Shown here: positions 46,321-58,097 of the stretch, piece by piece | Position numbering within the stretch: position 1 is the first letter of the stretch | Layout: the number at the start of each line of letters is the position of its first letter | NCBI GenBank assembly: GCA_049999725.1 | Contig: JBNGIS010005996.1 | Span: 1 to 58,097, forward strand | Origin: Haplomitrium mnioides | Lineage: Eukaryota > Marchantiophyta > Haplomitriopsida > Calobryales | Direction of reading: 5' to 3' | DNA: 58,097 nucleotides | Notes under the pieces: model-generated | What the model was told of the DNA's origin: nothing | What the model saw: only the letters and a program-made list of their open reading frames with translations | Databases searched by the model: none | Program-made: the position numbers and the translations under genes

Positions 46321-46325
46321 CCCAT

Positions 46326-48780
46326 GTTGTTCCCTCATCTTTGCATGTCTACAACCCCTTATGAATTAGATTAAACTCCTTCAAACAACTTCCCATTGGA
46401 GTTTTGTAACATACACCCATTATTGGTTTCATAACTATTTTATTTTAGCTTGTTCTTCATTGTGATTGAAGAAGACCAATTCCATTTACACTCTTATAGG
46501 TTGTTTCTAATTTGTCTTTGTTAATCATAAGTCATAAGTCTAGCCTCTCCCAAATGACTTTATGTAATCTCTAAAGCCTTTATTGTTGTCACACAGTCCT
46601 AGTATGTTCTCTCTTTTTGTAGCTTTGTACATCAACTTTTGCAACATTGTTTATTTCATGATTTTGTAATTCTAAGTGTTAGACATCTAGAATTGGTTCC
46701 TTGTACCCTTATGTAATCTGGTAGTCTCTTCCATATATTTGCTTTTGTAGCTTGTCAAAGTTGTAACATCGTAACCATTTGTTTTCATAGTGTTCTCCAA
46801 ACTTTTGTTTTTTTAAAATTGAATTAGTGCAAGGTCCTCTCTTTGTTTTCATAGCTATTTAGTTGTATTTCATTCATTATATCCTATAGGTCTTTTTATT
46901 GTCCATTGGGTGTAGCGCCACCCAAAGCTATTGTTCAAAGGGGTAGCTTGACCAGTGCATTCTGATATGACGTATTGTGAAAATTCAAAAAATTTTAGTG
47001 TCGTCTATGTTTGCAAACTCTTTGTGGCGCGACTTCCAAAACCCAAAACTAGAACCAGCCCCTAGTACAAAAAGCCTTGAGCTGATGTTAACCTCCCCTT
47101 GCTATTATAACCTATTACAATTCATAGATGCTTATGATTGTGAAGTTGTAGATACCCATCGAATGATTAGAAGTCCTCTTGATATAGTGTCCAAACCTAG
47201 ACATGTGCTTGTTGTTAGAACCATTTACAAAACCCATCCCAACCAATCATGGAAGTTCCCCATTGCCACTCGAAGTAAGGAAAATAAACCTTTGTCTTGG
47301 TCACTTATACGTATTGACTAGCGATGTTTGATGCTTGGAATGCAAATTGCCATCAGAAAACCTAAACTTTTCCCATTAAGAAGCACAAAGTCTACATGAA
47401 AATCTACTCGCCATATGTCAATGACCTTCCTTGATCACTTGTAGAGAATGTAATGCATTTTCTCTCTTTGTGTACACTATTTGCCACTTCATGTTTCAAC
47501 TTGAACAATCTAGTTCATGCCCTTGACTCAAGCTTGCCTCGCTTTCTATGGGAACCAAGACAAATGAGCTAAGCAAGATAACTCCTTGTCATATGGTGCC
47601 TAGTTCCCACTTGATTATAACTCAAAATCTTAATAACATGTTATTTGTTGACCTAACATCGATGTCTATTATGATAATGAACAATATCCTAAAACCATAT
47701 TCTAATTTGTGACCCAAAGAGCTATTGTGATCCAAAAATAAATTCATTACCCAAAATGAATAGCAATCTTGCAACTTGAATTCCAAACATTGCCTTGGAA
47801 ACCTAGTAGGACTCAAATTTATTTTGAACCTTGTCTTGTCTAGTTATGAGCTTAAGTTGCAACCTACTATACTATACACAACGATCCATAACCTTGCCAT
47901 ACTGACCAAAACCACCCATTGAGTGGGGCTTCCTTCTCTTATAACCCTATAGTAATTGCAAGAGTGGCGTTGCTTATCTTTTCATGTTTGTTTTCTATCT
48001 ATTGCATCATTAGTTGCTTCAATGGATATTTTTTTCCTTATCTGAGTTTGGTTAGAAATCGTAGATACACTTTGGTGGTTGGCAATATGGATCCCTCTTG
48101 ACTCCATGAGTTCTAAGGACATTGAAGTCGCTACTTGAGAGCGTATGCACCCAACGTCCAGATATTGATGCTTTTGCTATTTTTGTTTGCTAACATATTG
48201 CTTTGCTTTGTTTCCTTTTCCTTGCTAGATTTGCTTGTCCAAATTGTGTTGCACTGGCATAGACCTACCTTGCTATTGAAGATTTCTATTGCCAGGTTGC
48301 CTTGTCTTGCCTTGTATTGCTTCGCCTCATATTGCCTCATTTTGATTGCATTGCCATATTGCCTTGTCTTTTGGGCCTGATATCTATTTTGTGTGTACTT
48401 TATATCCTTAAAAATCCAAAAAATATTTTGACCTTGTATCAACTAGTGATTGAGTTGTCCTTTTCAGCTCACAAATTCCAAATTCCAAAGGTCACAAGAT
48501 AATTGCCACTCTCTTATTCTTTCCATTGCTCCTTGCGGCCATGAGCTAGAATTTGCTTACTACTTTTATTCTCTCCCACTTCTTGTGTGGCACTTATTCA
48601 TTGATCTACAAAAACAAATTCCAAAAAACAAACATTACGACTCAATTCATAATAGTGTATGAAGCCCCCTCCCCTTTCTAACCTTTCTAGATCAAAAAGA
48701 TATGCCCATCGTTGCTTGACTTATTAAGTTGTTCATTTGCAAAATTTGCTTGATTTGTCTAAAGACTCTGCACTTATTCA
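46326..48780. other. Unassigned stretch right of the large gypsy element
   Basis: AT-rich, pyrimidine-rich on the plus strand. A 114-codon open stretch (46977-47321) has no recognised motif. It may be leader or 5' sequence of the following degenerate gypsy element. No tRNA-complementary PBS could be fixed. Confidence 0.35.
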
Positions 48781-51700
48781 CATTTCTACTCATATGGCAT
48801 TTCAACCTACCCAACCATCTCGTTATCTTTGCACAAAATTTATATGCCAGATAGCCATCAAATTTTTTGATGGATCAATCGCTTCTTAGCTCTAGCTGAT
48901 GCTATTGGAAACTCTAAAGATGTTTTGAGAATCCAAATTTCTACAAATCTTAATGGTGATGCCATTAATTGGTACTTTTGTGAAGTCGTTGTAGCTGCCA
49001 CTTGGCCAAATTACACAATGCTTTCCTTGGTTGTTTCAAACCTACCTATCACTTTGATAAAGTCTAGAATGAATTATTTTGAATTCCAATGTATGTTGAG
49101 AAGCTAGTACATGATCATAGTAACATATTTCAAGTTGTTGTTGGCAATTGACACACTCTTCCCCAAACCAAAGATCAGATCAGCTTCTTTATTAAGAGAC
49201 TTTGAAATTCCATCAATGTTGTTACATCAGGATTGATTTGCAACCTGCTTGTCCCTTGCCAGCAAAGGTGAACCTCTTTGTTCCCCTACCCTTCTTCATC
49301 AACCAATAGTCTTTCCCACTCTAATCCTTCTCCCATAACCTAAGTTGTCCCAACCAAATCCAATTCCTCTGTTGGATCCAATTTCAACTTTGAATCCAAG
49401 CTTGTCGATGTGACCTCTAAGCTAGTTGATTAGATTTCCAATCTGAAACTTCAAATGGTAAAATCATATCCTGCTCCTACTACGAGTTCTTCCTTTTCAA
49501 ATTGTAGTGTCCTTGTTGCAACAAGCAACGCTTCCCTCTTGAAGCTTGCCCATATATTTTGTGGTGTGATACTTGCTTATCTTCCAACCACAGAAACAAA
49601 TTAAAGTTGTCACGACTCAATCGACTCTGGAAGTGAACAAAGCAATCATCTTGACTACTCAACTAGCTCCACAGTCATATTAAGCTTTAATGCAGGTGTA
49701 CCAGACATCTACCAACATCAACAACAACTCTAATTCCAATTTCAATCTTCACACCTCCCCTTAGGCAAAGTTGTTAATTGTAGTCAACTTGATCACATAG
49801 CTCAGATTTCTCACATCCAAGAACTCAACAACACTATCAAAGGCGCAGTTAGAGCACATCTTAGTGGTCTTTCCAACAATACGACAATTAGTAGGGGAAT
49901 TACCTATCAAGATACAATCCCAACTAAACTCAATATCAACACTAGATCTTGTATACCCCTCGCACTCCTCAAATTACTTGCTATGAACTGCACCAGAACA
50001 CGATCCGACCAATTACAAACTAGATGCCACAAACACCTAAAGCTACAACTCCCTCTCTTCCACTTATTTTCACAAATATCATCGACTTCAAACAATCCAC
50101 ATGCTTAAAATTTACAATAGTCAAAATTGTTTGAGTACATGTCCCTCTTTGTTCTAAAGCTCAATTGCCAGCTTCATTTTGGCTCCAATTATAGATTTTG
50201 ATTCCTTGACTCTACATGCTCTTTTTGCAGTGCTTGCTATTACAACTCTGCCTCTGATCTTTGCATCTAATTCACACCCCATCTCCTCAATCTTTATACC
50301 TCTCATTTGTAATTATACTCTCAGTCCTCATATTATTTGTCCAGCCCGTCATGATAGTTTTGATAACCATGTTTTTTTCATGACCTAATAGTCAAAACAA
50401 CTGTGCCTCATGTTATTGACCCACTTTCAAAGGTTATGACATCAAGATTATGAAAACTAGTGTTCTTTTCTCTCTTTTCTTCATTACCTAATTACAATAT
50501 GTTTATCAATTTTGCTATGTAATCTGCAAAGATCACCATAGGTCAATTTCTCCAAGCAAATGTTCTTTCTTATTGATCATTGCAAAAAGCCTTGCTCCTC
50601 CCTTGCCAAAAGCCCAAGATCCTGAATTTCATGAAAGCTCATAAGCTGATATTACAAAAAGATGACATGTCCCAAACAAAAGTTCATGCGCTCTTACCTT
50701 TAGCTTTCCTTGATTGCAATCTCATTCCTTTCGATTCTCCTAAGCCTACTATTGTATCTGATTTTGAGCATCCAATTGCTCATATTGTCTCACATTTTGA
50801 TTTTGACACTTTTGCCACAACAATCTTAATTGACAACGTCTTAATCTTGGAAGAGCATCTTGACATTGGATCCAATGTGAATATCATGATTGAATCCACA
50901 ATACATCTAATTGGATACCCCTCCTATGCCTTACAAAAATCTTCCTTGCTATGACGATTAGAGAGATCATTTTCTTATGGGTTCTTTGAAACATTCCTAC
51001 TTTATTTATTGATTAGGAATATTACGTACGCTATATAGTGATCAGCACTCTTGAACAAACCCAGTATCCCTTGCTCTTAGAACAACCTTAGCTCAAATAG
51101 AGCCATGCTTAGATGGATTCCTCTCCTAGTGCTTTGACGATTGGTCCCCTTGACAATCAAGTTTTTCTCTCTCTTATACAAAAACTATTGTTACTTCAAA
51201 CTAGAAAACTTCACAATTTAACTTTGTAGACCTGCACAACCAATTTTTAGTACCTGACATGACTCTTCAAATGAGTCTAAACTTTTTTGCTCCATTTTTC
51301 TCCTTTTCAATTTGGTAGAAGTACAGTTTGTAGATCTTCTTGTTGCTCTAGAACAACATAAGAGTTTGAAGGTCTACAATAGCATTGAAAAAACAAAAAT
51401 TGAAACTAGTGTTTGCATGAGAATGCCATGAGATGACTTACATTCCTTCTTCCATTTACTAGTATCAAATCCAATTGCCCCTCGATGCTAAACCAATTCG
51501 TAGATACCCCTACTATTTGAATCCAAAGTACATTTAATTGGTTCAAGCTTGTATTTCAAGAGTGCTCAATGTTGGCATTTTCTCTCATGCAGGTCTTGTA
51601 GATTGGGTATCCCCCATAGTTGTTGTTTCAAAACCCAATGGTTTTGTTCAAGTATGGGGAGATTTTAAAGGCCTAAATGCAGCTAACGTTCCTATACACT

Positions 51701-53260
51701 TCCCCATCCCCTTTATTAACACGATTCTTAACAATCTAACTAGACATAAGTGCTACAAATTCCTTGAAATTTTGTAAGAGTACAACCAAATTGACATCCA
51801 CCCAAATTCCCATCCTCTTACGACTACTACCACACTTTGGGGTTGTTATTTCTGCAACAAGCTTGTTTTAGCTTGTGTAATGGTCCCAATGCCTTTCAAT
51901 GAATCATGATCATGGCTTTTAACTCTCTTCTTCACAAACTTGACAAATGCTTAGAGATCTATCTCAATGATTGTATTGCCTATAGCTCCCAATTAGCTCA
52001 CAAAACTTGAATTGACTTTTTTTTGTTGTCATAAATTTGGAATTTCTCTGAGCTCAAAGAAGTGAAAGTTCCTTGCACCTATTGGTGCTTTACTAGACCA
52101 TATTGTTTGGAAAACAGCATGCACTATGATCCAGCTAAAGTCAACATAGCTCTCTTGTTGCTTGAACCTTGAACTATTAAGCAATTACAACATTTTCTTG
52201 GAAAATCATTCTACTATCCCCACTATTGCCACAACTATATGAATATGGCTTATTCTCTCTATTCTCTCATTTGATATTGGGTTCCTTTTGACTAGATTGA
52301 CAATTGTCAGCAAGCATTCTAGACTCTCAAAAGACATTCTAGCTTTTGTTCCTTATCTTTGTTATGGTGGATACTTCCTCTACTACGACAAAATTTGTGC
52401 TTGTCTAGATGCACAATAGTTATGAATGTCTCATTTACTCTACAAGAAAAAAATTGGGTCTATCCGAGCACAATTACACTATTACAAAACTTGAAGTTCT
52501 AGACATGATATAAGTTGTTTCAAACATTCCCCGGACTATCTTCTTGATTGCCTTTTTCATTTTTGTTGTTAGTTACGATTGTCTGAAGTACATCATAAAC
52601 AAACCTAAATTGATTAATCGATCAGCTCATTGGATTTTATTGCTTCAAGAATTTGAGTTCATAATTCAAGTTAGAATAGACTTCAAGCATGGTAATTGCA
52701 ATCTTCTTTCCAGAGTTTTTGGTGATCTCAAACATATTTTCTTGGATGACAATTTCTTCTATTTGAGGATTTCTTGAATCACTTTGTTTATCTCAGACTA
52801 TATGGTGAATGAGGACTGGATAGTCCAATTGTTGACTCACCCTTGGTAGAACCGTTTGATCCCCTTTCCTACCACTAGGATTCTGCCTCATGATCTTCAA
52901 CTTGATCAAGTTCCCTTCTTCATTCGGTCCATGACTCCCTACACTATTATGTGTAGACTACTCTATCATATCAACAAAGATGGCGTTCTTTGACATTGTC
53001 AAAATTTTCCTCACGTAACTTAAGTCTTGCATGATTGTCACACTTTCTCATATAGAGAACACTTTAATGGCAAGACGACCGCCTTGAAAATTCTTTGTTC
53101 TGGTTATTGGTGGCCAACTCTCTTCTCCAATTTGCACAAGTTTGCATGGACTTGTGATGCTTGCTAACAAACAAATCAACCAACAAAGCAAGATGAGATG
53201 CCTATGATTCCCATTCTTCCTCTCTTTGCTTTTGAAAAGTTGAGTAAGCCTCCTATGTAT
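48780..53260 (+). mobile_element. Degenerate Ty3/gypsy element (Gag to integrase zinc finger)
   Basis: Fragments in gypsy order: a Gag-like segment (DAINWYF, about 48960); a protease-like LDIGSNVNIMIESTIHLIG (about 50862); RT N-terminus with WVSPIVVVSKPNG (about 51606) and INTILNNLTRHKCYKFLEI; an RNase H tether YDCLKYIINKPKLINR then HWILLLQEFEFIIQVR (about 52568-52674); and integrase zinc region with GYWWPTLF and CDAC (about 53103-53165) then QPTKQDEMPMIPILPLFAF. Stops and frameshifts are frequent. The RNase H tether is close to that of the 33-46 kb element, but the two are different copies. LTRs not found. Confidence 0.7.
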
Positions 53261-53299
53261 ACACAACATACATGGTCTATATTGCTGACAAATTATATC

Positions 53300-55140
53300 C
53301 AAAAATCTAATTGATGTCAGATTGCATCATCCTTCTGAGCTCTCTAAATTTTTGAATATTCATGTTTGTGTACATTTTTTTTATATGTACCTATATCGAT
53401 TCATGTATGTCAATCTCATTATATGCTATGGTTTTTACGCTTGATTTTTACAATATATGTTTGTATATGCCATCATTGAGGCACAAAATAGAAGACCAAA
53501 ATTAGAAAAGGAATCAACTTTGTTTTTGTATGGTTTGTATTTATCTCTACTCACTTATATCATGTACTTATTGAGCTATCATGAGGAATCAAAATATGAG
53601 ATTGATTCAGAAAGAGGAGTCCACCTCTCCGGCTTGTGATCCTTGTTACTTGTCTAGTTCTCTGTGTACTCTACTTCGTTGTGACTTGCTACTTCAACTT
53701 AAACTGCCCCAAAAACATCTGCTACTTTGAACCACAAATCGCTATTGAGTTCTTGTTTGATTTTGCGTTCAAGAAATTATATTTTTCAAACTTGTGCTTC
53801 AAAAATCAAGTTTTTTGATAGTTTTTAATATTGTTATTAAAAAAATTCCTTAACCTAAAATATGCTTTATTTAAATACAAATTGTATTTAAAAAAACTTT
53901 ATACTCAATATTTGGCAAAAAAGTAAATACAAAATCATTATATTATAGTGAGATAAACTTAGAGAGAATATTGAAAAAACATGTTAAATTTAAATTGCCA
54001 TATTCTAATGTTTTCTTATAACTTTCAAAAGACCTTTAATACGAAGATAACAAAAAAGAAAAAAAAAATCTTACGAGGGAAGATAGTTTGTGCAAAAATA
54101 TAAATCGATTGAATACGAATGTCCATGTTAGCATAGACTTCCTTGCTTACTTTTACAGAAGGCACAATGTTTTATTCATAAATCATATATTGAAAGAAAG
54201 TATATCAATAGGTAGGAACTTAATACCTTATACATTGAAAGTTATCTCAATCAAAGATCCTTTACTAAAATACAAGAGACCTTATACATGATATTTTTTT
54301 TAAGAGAAACACTATATTATGTAAAAAAAAAAAAGGTACATCAGTCTATAGCTTCTTCTTCAATCTTGTCCTCTTCAGGACCAATGGTGTCACCCAAATC
54401 AATGGACAAAGAAAATTTGACATCTGCAGAACATGCTCTTTATGGTACTCATAGCCAATTTAAGACTTCGTGATATTTGATGCCAAAGATGGCATTGTTG
54501 AAACTCTTTGTGGAATATAAATAGATTGGCGTCTCATATATTCCACATCTACATAATTAAGATACGCTACTTTGAATCAAGAACATGCTACTCAAAACAA
54601 GAACCTTTTTTTTCTTGAAAAAAACATAGTTTTCAAGCTCAAAAAACAGAGAAAACGAGGTTATTTTTCAAAAACAAAAACTACCTGAGTTTTTGAGCTT
54701 CATTTTTTGCCATTTTGACAAGCTTAATAGAGTGAGCTAATTTCATTATGTGAAATCAAACAACATTCTTAGTTTCTATAAAAAATATTGAAAATCTCAA
54801 AATCGATGAAAAGTAGAAAAATTATAGTATGTTTTCACAAAAAACTTATATTTTTTATTGATTACATTTTGAAGCTAGAAAATTGAAATATATGCCAAAA
54901 TAAGTTATTTTAAAATAATTTTGGTTGCACCAACTCTATGCGCACATAGATATGCTGCCACAAACAACTTATTTTCTGAAAACAAAATAGAAAACATGAG
55001 GAAAAAAACCAAGCAAACGAGAAGTAAATGGAATGAGTTTGGAATCCCAAGGCACAATAACCAACTAAACGAAACATTTCATGGATTTAGGAGCTTTATT
55101 TTCAAGTTCATGCAAGAAAGAAGCTTTCTTTTGTAGTTTA
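53300..55140 (-). repeat. Inverted tail sequences of the duplicated units
   Basis: About 53700-53820 is the reverse complement of the end block seen at 3840-3945. About 54560-54960 is the reverse complement of about 19560-19960 (GCTACTTTGAATCAAGAACA and the CAAAAAC-rich part). AT-rich, with no coding sequence visible. Confidence 0.55.
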
Positions 55141-56287
55141 AAATCCATATGTGCAAAGGTTACAGTAGGCATATTTTAGAAGGTTTTAGCAATTCAAAAT
55201 ATTTTAAAATTTAGAGAATCATGTATGCAAAAGAGTCATAGTTCAGAATCAAAAAGGCTAGTGGCTTTAAGATTTACTTCGAAGTCAAAACATGCAACAT
55301 CTGCTCCAAGTTTTGAACCAAAGTCTTCCAAACAAAAGGTTTTAAGTTCTATAAGAGAGTCTTTAAGCGATGTAGAATCTAAGTTCTACATGGTTGCCTT
55401 TGTATGTATAAGGTTGAGGGTTGTATATCAAAGTCAGTATGTGAGGAAGGCTTTGACTTTTACACCAAATTTTATCCATGCATAAGAATCTGAGTTCAAC
55501 ATCTAAGCACTTGACAACAAAAACTATGTTGAACATAGGTTTTAAGTTCTGCAACAGAGTCTATGCGTGCATGAGGTTTTGACTTACGCATCAAAATCTA
55601 TGCATACAAAGGGTTCAGACTTCTAGATCTGAGTCTAGATACGCTTAAGGTTCTGTTTTCCACAACAAAACTCTAGGCACGCTTATGATTCCGTTTTTTG
55701 AATCAAAATCTAAGAGTAATAGGAGTACAAAGCTTTCCATCATAGTCAAAGCATTCAAAAGATTTCAAGTTTTACATCAAAGTACTTGCAAGCAAAAGAT
55801 TAAGTAGTTAATTTGGGTAGATACTTCAGGAATACTAAAACATCAAACTCTTTTGGAAACCAATAAAAAATTAAAGAATATAATTATATTTTGGATCAAA
55901 AACATTTGAGAAGCCAAATGAAAATTATGATTAAATGTTTAAGTTTCATTCATAGAAGATAAAAATGAACTTGGAATGTTTTATACTAAAAAGTTCAAGG
56001 TGGGATATAAATTCAAAAAAAATCTTGATAGCATTCTCAAGTACTCTATAAAATAATAAACTTAAATTACAACATAAACAAAAAGTGCACAATAAAAAAT
56101 GAGGTTTCTAAATGACTTTAGTCACTTGTATTGACTTCTTTGGCTTTAGAAGATTCATCAAGATTAAACCGGTATGCTTCAGTGTTAATAACGTTGATTG
56201 AATCCCTTTCAAACAAGCCACGATTGATTGCTTTATGTCTTTCATACTCAAATAGATTTGATTAAATAGTAGCAAGAATGGGTTTTC
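55141..56287 (-). repeat. Inverted copy of the DUF7869-unit tail
   Basis: Reverse complement of about 18330-19280, with the parts in mirrored order. It includes the palindrome-type units near 55560-55620 (CTATGCGTGCATGAG type) and the CAAACAAAAGGTTTTAAG block at about 55330. No gene here. Confidence 0.65.
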
Positions 56288-56683
56288 TCAAAATTTTTTT
56301 TTTGTGAGAAGAAAATCAAAAGACAAAATCGTGATTTGTGTTATATCAAGTACACCAATATGTAAATTGGATTTGCGTTTCCTTTTTGTTGCTACTATTT
56401 TTTCTTGAAAGTATTGTTCAAAAAATGCATCCTCATCCTTACAAACAAACCATTGAACACGTATTTGTTTTGGGTTAGGAGGTTCTTCCTCATCAAATAA
56501 CAAAAATTTGAGGACTTTGGCAACCCAAAATGGTATGCTTTTTGAATCGAAAAATGCAATAACACAAATAAACATTTTGGCTTTCACCTCATGTAGGTTA
56601 CCAAATTTGTGCCCGTATCTGGTGTTATGTGAAATATTCCCTTCTTGCAGCCTAGCTGCTCCATCGTAGATTGCTTGAAACAT
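56288..56683 (-). pseudogene. C-terminal fragment of a DUF7869-like protein gene, minus strand
   Basis: An uninterrupted 131-codon frame: MFQAIYDGAARLQEGNISHN, then VKAKMFICVIAFFDSKSIPF, WVAKVLKFLLFDEEEPP and QIRVQWFVCKDEDAFFEQYF. It matches the plus-strand C-terminal region at about 17860-18290 and is less damaged than that copy. The FWVAKVL ... IRVQWF pattern suggests a small beta-barrel (SH3/BAH-like), by inference. The upstream part is lost: the LTR beginning at 56876 lies about 190 bp away, on the 5' side of this frame. It is a fragment, probably not expressed. Confidence 0.5.
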
Positions 56684-56875
56684 AGGAAGTATATGTTCTA
56701 ATGGAACATCTTCCTATATCTTGACAACACCACTTACTAAGGTTTTTCTTTACTCAAACCTCATTTGAGAAACAACTTAACAAAACCAATATCTTATTGC
56801 ACTAAGTCAAGAGAGAACAACATCTCTAGAACTAAGCTTTGAGTCTTGTAAAAAGAGCATCATGATAACCATATG

Positions 56876-58097
56876 TCACCCCCTTCCCTCCTCTCTTAAC
56901 ACCTGGTTGAGGCTTTTTCCAGAAAAAAAGGGTGACAAAGAGTAACAAGGGTCTTTAATGAGACGGCCCCAGCACCTTCGTTAATGAATTCAGGTCTTAA
57001 CGACCCTGAACTTCTCACCTGATCTTACCACACTACTCTCCAACTCACCAAACCCAAGACAGACCTGTCTTTGTCCTCACCACAAACAGAACAAACACAA
57101 TTCAATTGATTATGGAGTACATCCACACTGTGCTTGATGCAACATTTGCTTCCAGATATTCAATGTCACCTCCTATGAGCAGGAGGGTATACAGTTATTA
57201 CACGATAATGGTCTGGCAGCATCCTTCTACAGTCTGCATCATAACCCCACCAAGGCTAAACACTCCTACCAAGTACTGAACTATCAATAGGGCCAGCTAC
57301 TCCAGCACCCAAACACCCAGAGCTATCTAATTTATTCTCTCCACAATATGGACAACACAACCCAACAGCTAAATCTAACAAAATGGCCTTTCTAACTGTG
57401 TACAAAATTATCTTCTTCTCTTCCTACTCTCCTAATATCACTCTGAAAACACACCACACCAGAAACATCACTCTCTCTGCTACTCTATCTCCACTCACCC
57501 ACCCTTTCCAGATAGTTTATAACTTCCCTCGCGAGAAGTCCTGCATTTACTTCCTCAGGCTAGGAAGAGGTCTTGTTTAACTTCCACCTCTGGAAGACAG
57601 TCCTCTCGACTGCTGGCTCACCCACTCCACCCCAAGAACTGGCTGGATCTTCCTCGCAGTGCTCAGGCACTAACGTGGCTACTCCTCTCCCTTCTCCACA
57701 AAAAAGTAACTCCAGCAACAGTCTCCAATTGCCTCTGGGACTGATTCTCCTGCACAAAGCAAAGCTGAGGCGACACCAAGACCCCCCCTTGGCTGCCCCT
57801 CACGAAATACAGACTGAAAGAATCCTCCTCTCCTCTATGTGATGGTCCACCTCCAAATGCTGGCCTGCCTTCACATGTGAGTACACCTGAGTAGCCTGAG
57901 CCTCTAGAGCCTCCTGCCCAGCGATTCCCACCACTCCCTCAGTCCACCTCCACCCTGTGATAGCATTCCCTCACGAGTACACCCCCTCACCAGAAGTCTC
58001 ACCAGAATTCTCTCCCCTGTCTCCCGCTGCTTTCTCTGCACAAAAAACTATCGGCCCCCTTCACCCTCAGTGAGGTCTCCCCTATACCCCACGAATT
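56876..58097 (+). mobile_element. Second member of the solo-LTR family, cut by the window end
   Basis: Starts TGTCACCCCCTTCCCTCC, matching the start of the element at 4032. 57519-57700 matches 4795-4970 (ACTTCCCTCGCGAGAAG, TTACTTCCTCA, GCACTAACGTGGC). 57745-57960 matches about 6255-6470 (CTGAGCCTCTAGAG). It lacks the 1.2-kb insertion of the other copy. Its right end and any target duplication lie outside the window. Open frames here are not coding. Confidence 0.6.

Larger units (their letters stand above)
33374..46325 (+). mobile_element. Complete Ty3/gypsy retrotransposon with protein-coding LTRs, 12.9 kb
   Basis: The element spans 33379-46320. It starts TGTGAC and ends ATTACTACA, with CCCAT on both sides (33374-33378 and 46321-46325). 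The 5' LTR is 33379-37473 and the 3' LTR 43325-46320. A tRNA-Asp-type PBS follows the 5' LTR, and a purine tract abuts the 3' LTR. The internal region encodes Gag-PR-RT-RH-INT with no chromodomain. That and the PBS place it in the non-chromovirus (Athila/Tat-like) group by inference. LTR divergence is high, roughly 10 percent over the first 550 bp by hand, so the insertion is old. Confidence 0.95.

Noticed and set aside
46900-46985. GGGGTAGCTTGACC occurring near 27577 and 46941
   Set aside because: A short shared block only. The flanks do not align, so I could not support it as a PBS or LTR pair.
57383-57842. Possible small protein genes near the right end
   Set aside because: They lie in the LTR-family repeat. 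The homologous segment at 4795-4970 and 6255-6470 does not keep the frames.

Overview
The window is plant nuclear DNA, AT-rich and made almost entirely of repeats. The signs are Ty1/copia and Ty3/gypsy retrotransposons with plant-type primer-binding sites (initiator tRNA-Met for copia, tRNA-Asp for the large gypsy element), GT-AG introns with T-rich acceptors, and AATAAA signals. Species cannot be read from the sequence. The nesting of old, large elements suggests a large-genome land plant (a gymnosperm is possible, as inference only). I see no intact host gene, no tRNA or rRNA gene and no CRISPR array. Three assembly gaps are present (3735-3834, 11041-11140, 17070-17079).

Left part (1-20 kb). 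Two diverged copies of one four-exon gene lie in the same orientation: copy A (before 1 to 3383, entered in intron 1) and copy B (11222 to about 14836). Intron positions agree, so they arose by DNA duplication and not by retroposition. The product appears to combine a ParB-like domain with a bacterial-type beta-class N4-cytosine/N6-adenine DNA methyltransferase: a DIPYG motif IV comes before a D-L-x-S-G-S-G-T motif I. Both copies are broken by stops. Introns 1 and 2 carry a 24-bp palindromic minisatellite built on GTCCATGCGCGCATGGAC. A TG...CA element with an ATTCA target duplication (4032-8364, best read as a solo LTR) is inserted in the 3' region of copy A. Downstream of copy B is a broken gene resembling DUF7869 proteins (15.9-18.3 kb). 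It is split by a young 742-bp foldback insertion with a CTCCA target duplication. Its 3' end and tail recur in inverted orientation at 53.7-56.7 kb.

Middle (20.9-33.4 kb). A complete but dead Ty1/copia element (20981-27046) has 219-bp LTRs, a TTATC duplication, PBS, PPT and a single gag-pol frame broken by stops. It is followed by a degraded chromodomain-bearing Ty3/gypsy element (about 29.7-32.6 kb) and an imperfect hairpin (32.7-33.3 kb).

Right part (33.4-58.1 kb). A 12.9-kb Ty3/gypsy element (33379-46320) has TG...CA LTRs, a CCCAT duplication, a tRNA-Asp PBS, a PPT, Gag with four zinc-knuckle positions, and PR-RT-RH-INT. Its LTRs are very long (4095 and 2996 bp) and themselves encode a protein of roughly 770 codons, with a globular domain followed by an acidic and coiled-coil region. 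The 3' LTR has lost 1103 bp of it. A further degraded gypsy element follows (about 48.8-53.3 kb), then the inverted tail copy and the start of a second copy of the solo-LTR family (from 56876).

Across the elements, most stops at conserved positions are one transition from CAG, CGA or TGG, as expected from long-term cytosine methylation and deamination. The two observations most worth following are the ParB-methyltransferase family with its intronic palindromic minisatellite, and the retrotransposon that encodes a protein inside its LTR.
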